Source of the DNA: Bacillus sp. 103mf
Lineage (GTDB): Bacteria; Bacillota; Bacilli; Bacillales; Bacillaceae_G
Direction: 5' to 3'
DNA: 64,000 nt
Assembly: GCF_900116295.1 (NCBI RefSeq)
Contig: NZ_FPAF01000006.1
Coordinates: forward strand, 149,496 to 213,495
Of this stretch, positions 63,840 through 64,000 are shown in pieces (within the stretch, counting starts at the first letter, position 1; each line of letters opens with the position of its first letter). Under the pieces are notes generated by a model. The model was not told the origin of the DNA. It was given only the letters and a program-made list of their open reading frames with translations, and searched no databases. Both the position numbers and the translations under genes were made by a program.

Positions 63840-63911
63840 TGACCCGTACGGGATTCGAACCCGTGTTACCGCCGTGAAAGGGCGGTGTCTTAACCACTTG
63901 ACCAACGGGCC
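63840..63911 (-). tRNA. tRNA-Glu (TTC)
   Basis: Minus strand starts GGCCCGTTGGTCAAGTGGTT, anticodon loop CCTTTCACG with TTC, T-arm GGGTTCGAATCCC, acceptor ACGGGTC plus A. CCA is not encoded. Confidence 0.96.
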
Positions 63912-63912
63912 A

Positions 63913-63987
63913 TGGCTCCGCAGGTAGGACTCGAACCTACGACCGATCGGTTAACAGCCGATAGCTCTACCACTGAGCTACTGCGGA
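63913..63987 (-). tRNA. tRNA-Asn (GTT)
   Basis: Minus strand starts TCCGCAGTAGCTCAGTGGTA, anticodon loop CTGTTAACC with GTT, T-arm AGGTTCGAGTCCT, acceptor CTGCGGA-G and encoded CCA. One nt separates it from tRNA-Glu. Confidence 0.96.
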
Positions 63988-63990
63988 ATA

Positions 63991-64000
63991 TGGTGGGCCT
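63991..64000 (-). tRNA. 3' end of a further tRNA (cut by the window)
   Basis: Minus strand AGGCCCACCA ends with CCA and would fit a tRNA-Ile acceptor strand. Too short to be sure. Confidence 0.4.

Noticed and set aside
1-64000. CRISPR arrays, prophage or rRNA genes
   Set aside because: The regular repeats present are dispersed or tandem A/B units without spacers; no phage structural genes or rRNA sequence were seen, only tRNAs at the right edge.

Overview
The window looks like a chromosomal segment of a Bacillus cereus group bacterium (cereus/thuringiensis/anthracis). It is AT-rich with strong GGAGG-type ribosome sites and T-tailed terminators. It carries SpoVR, BdbC, LCP proteins and a complete thiamine operon behind two TPP riboswitches, a layout described for B. 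anthracis. It is also densely sprinkled with interspersed repeats that look like the bcr repeats of this group. No plasmid, prophage or CRISPR genes are visible.

Layout. 1-8.5 kb: the end of a BrnQ carrier, an orphan pair of peptide-type ABC permeases, a MacAB/YknXYZ-like efflux operon and an LCP cell-wall ligase. 9-13.3 kb: a Ugp/Msm-type sugar or glycerol-phosphate importer. 13.7-19.7 kb: an MMPL exporter, an HrtBA-like ABC exporter and an HsmA/DUF2871/CcdC membrane operon. These three share the same 11-bp direct-repeat promoter element, which matches the HssR haem-stress box known from Staphylococcus aureus. 19.9-21.7 kb: a second, paralogous orphan permease pair. 21.8-26.7 kb: inverted-repeat elements, a serine deaminase and transporter cluster with a perfect CcpA cre site, and two decayed transposase fragments. 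26.8-31.5 kb: ceramidase-like protein, acetyltransferase, SpoVR, DUF952 and nitroreductase. 31.8-38.7 kb: a two-component system, secreted and lipoprotein genes, a second LCP protein and a BdbC/thioredoxin pair. 38.9-45.1 kb: L,D-transpeptidase, SDR, purine permease with PurR-like boxes, patatin, and a divergent MarR/MFS pair with palindromic operators. 45.3-52.8 kb: kdpFABC plus a truncated kdpD behind a c-di-AMP riboswitch, and a second c-di-AMP riboswitch in front of an uncharacterised two-gene operon. 52.9-58.8 kb: the tenA-tenI-thiO-thiS-thiG-thiF-thiD operon. 59.3-64 kb: an SH3/M23 peptidase, hypothetical genes, a CBS protein and tRNA genes.

The most interesting signals are four. (1) A predicted haem-stress regulon of at least three operons, defined by promoters with identical geometry. 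(2) An unstudied operon (small wHTH-like protein plus RCK-like protein) under its own c-di-AMP riboswitch next to kdp, which suggests a potassium-linked role. (3) An overlooked 34-codon membrane ORF overlapping kdpF. (4) Two repeat families: family A brackets both orphan permease pairs and interrupts the thi operon, and family B carries nested 120-bp units at one internal site.

All calls come from reading the sequence and from memory of protein families; no database search was run. Start codons were revised from the longest possible ORF where a ribosome site pointed elsewhere.
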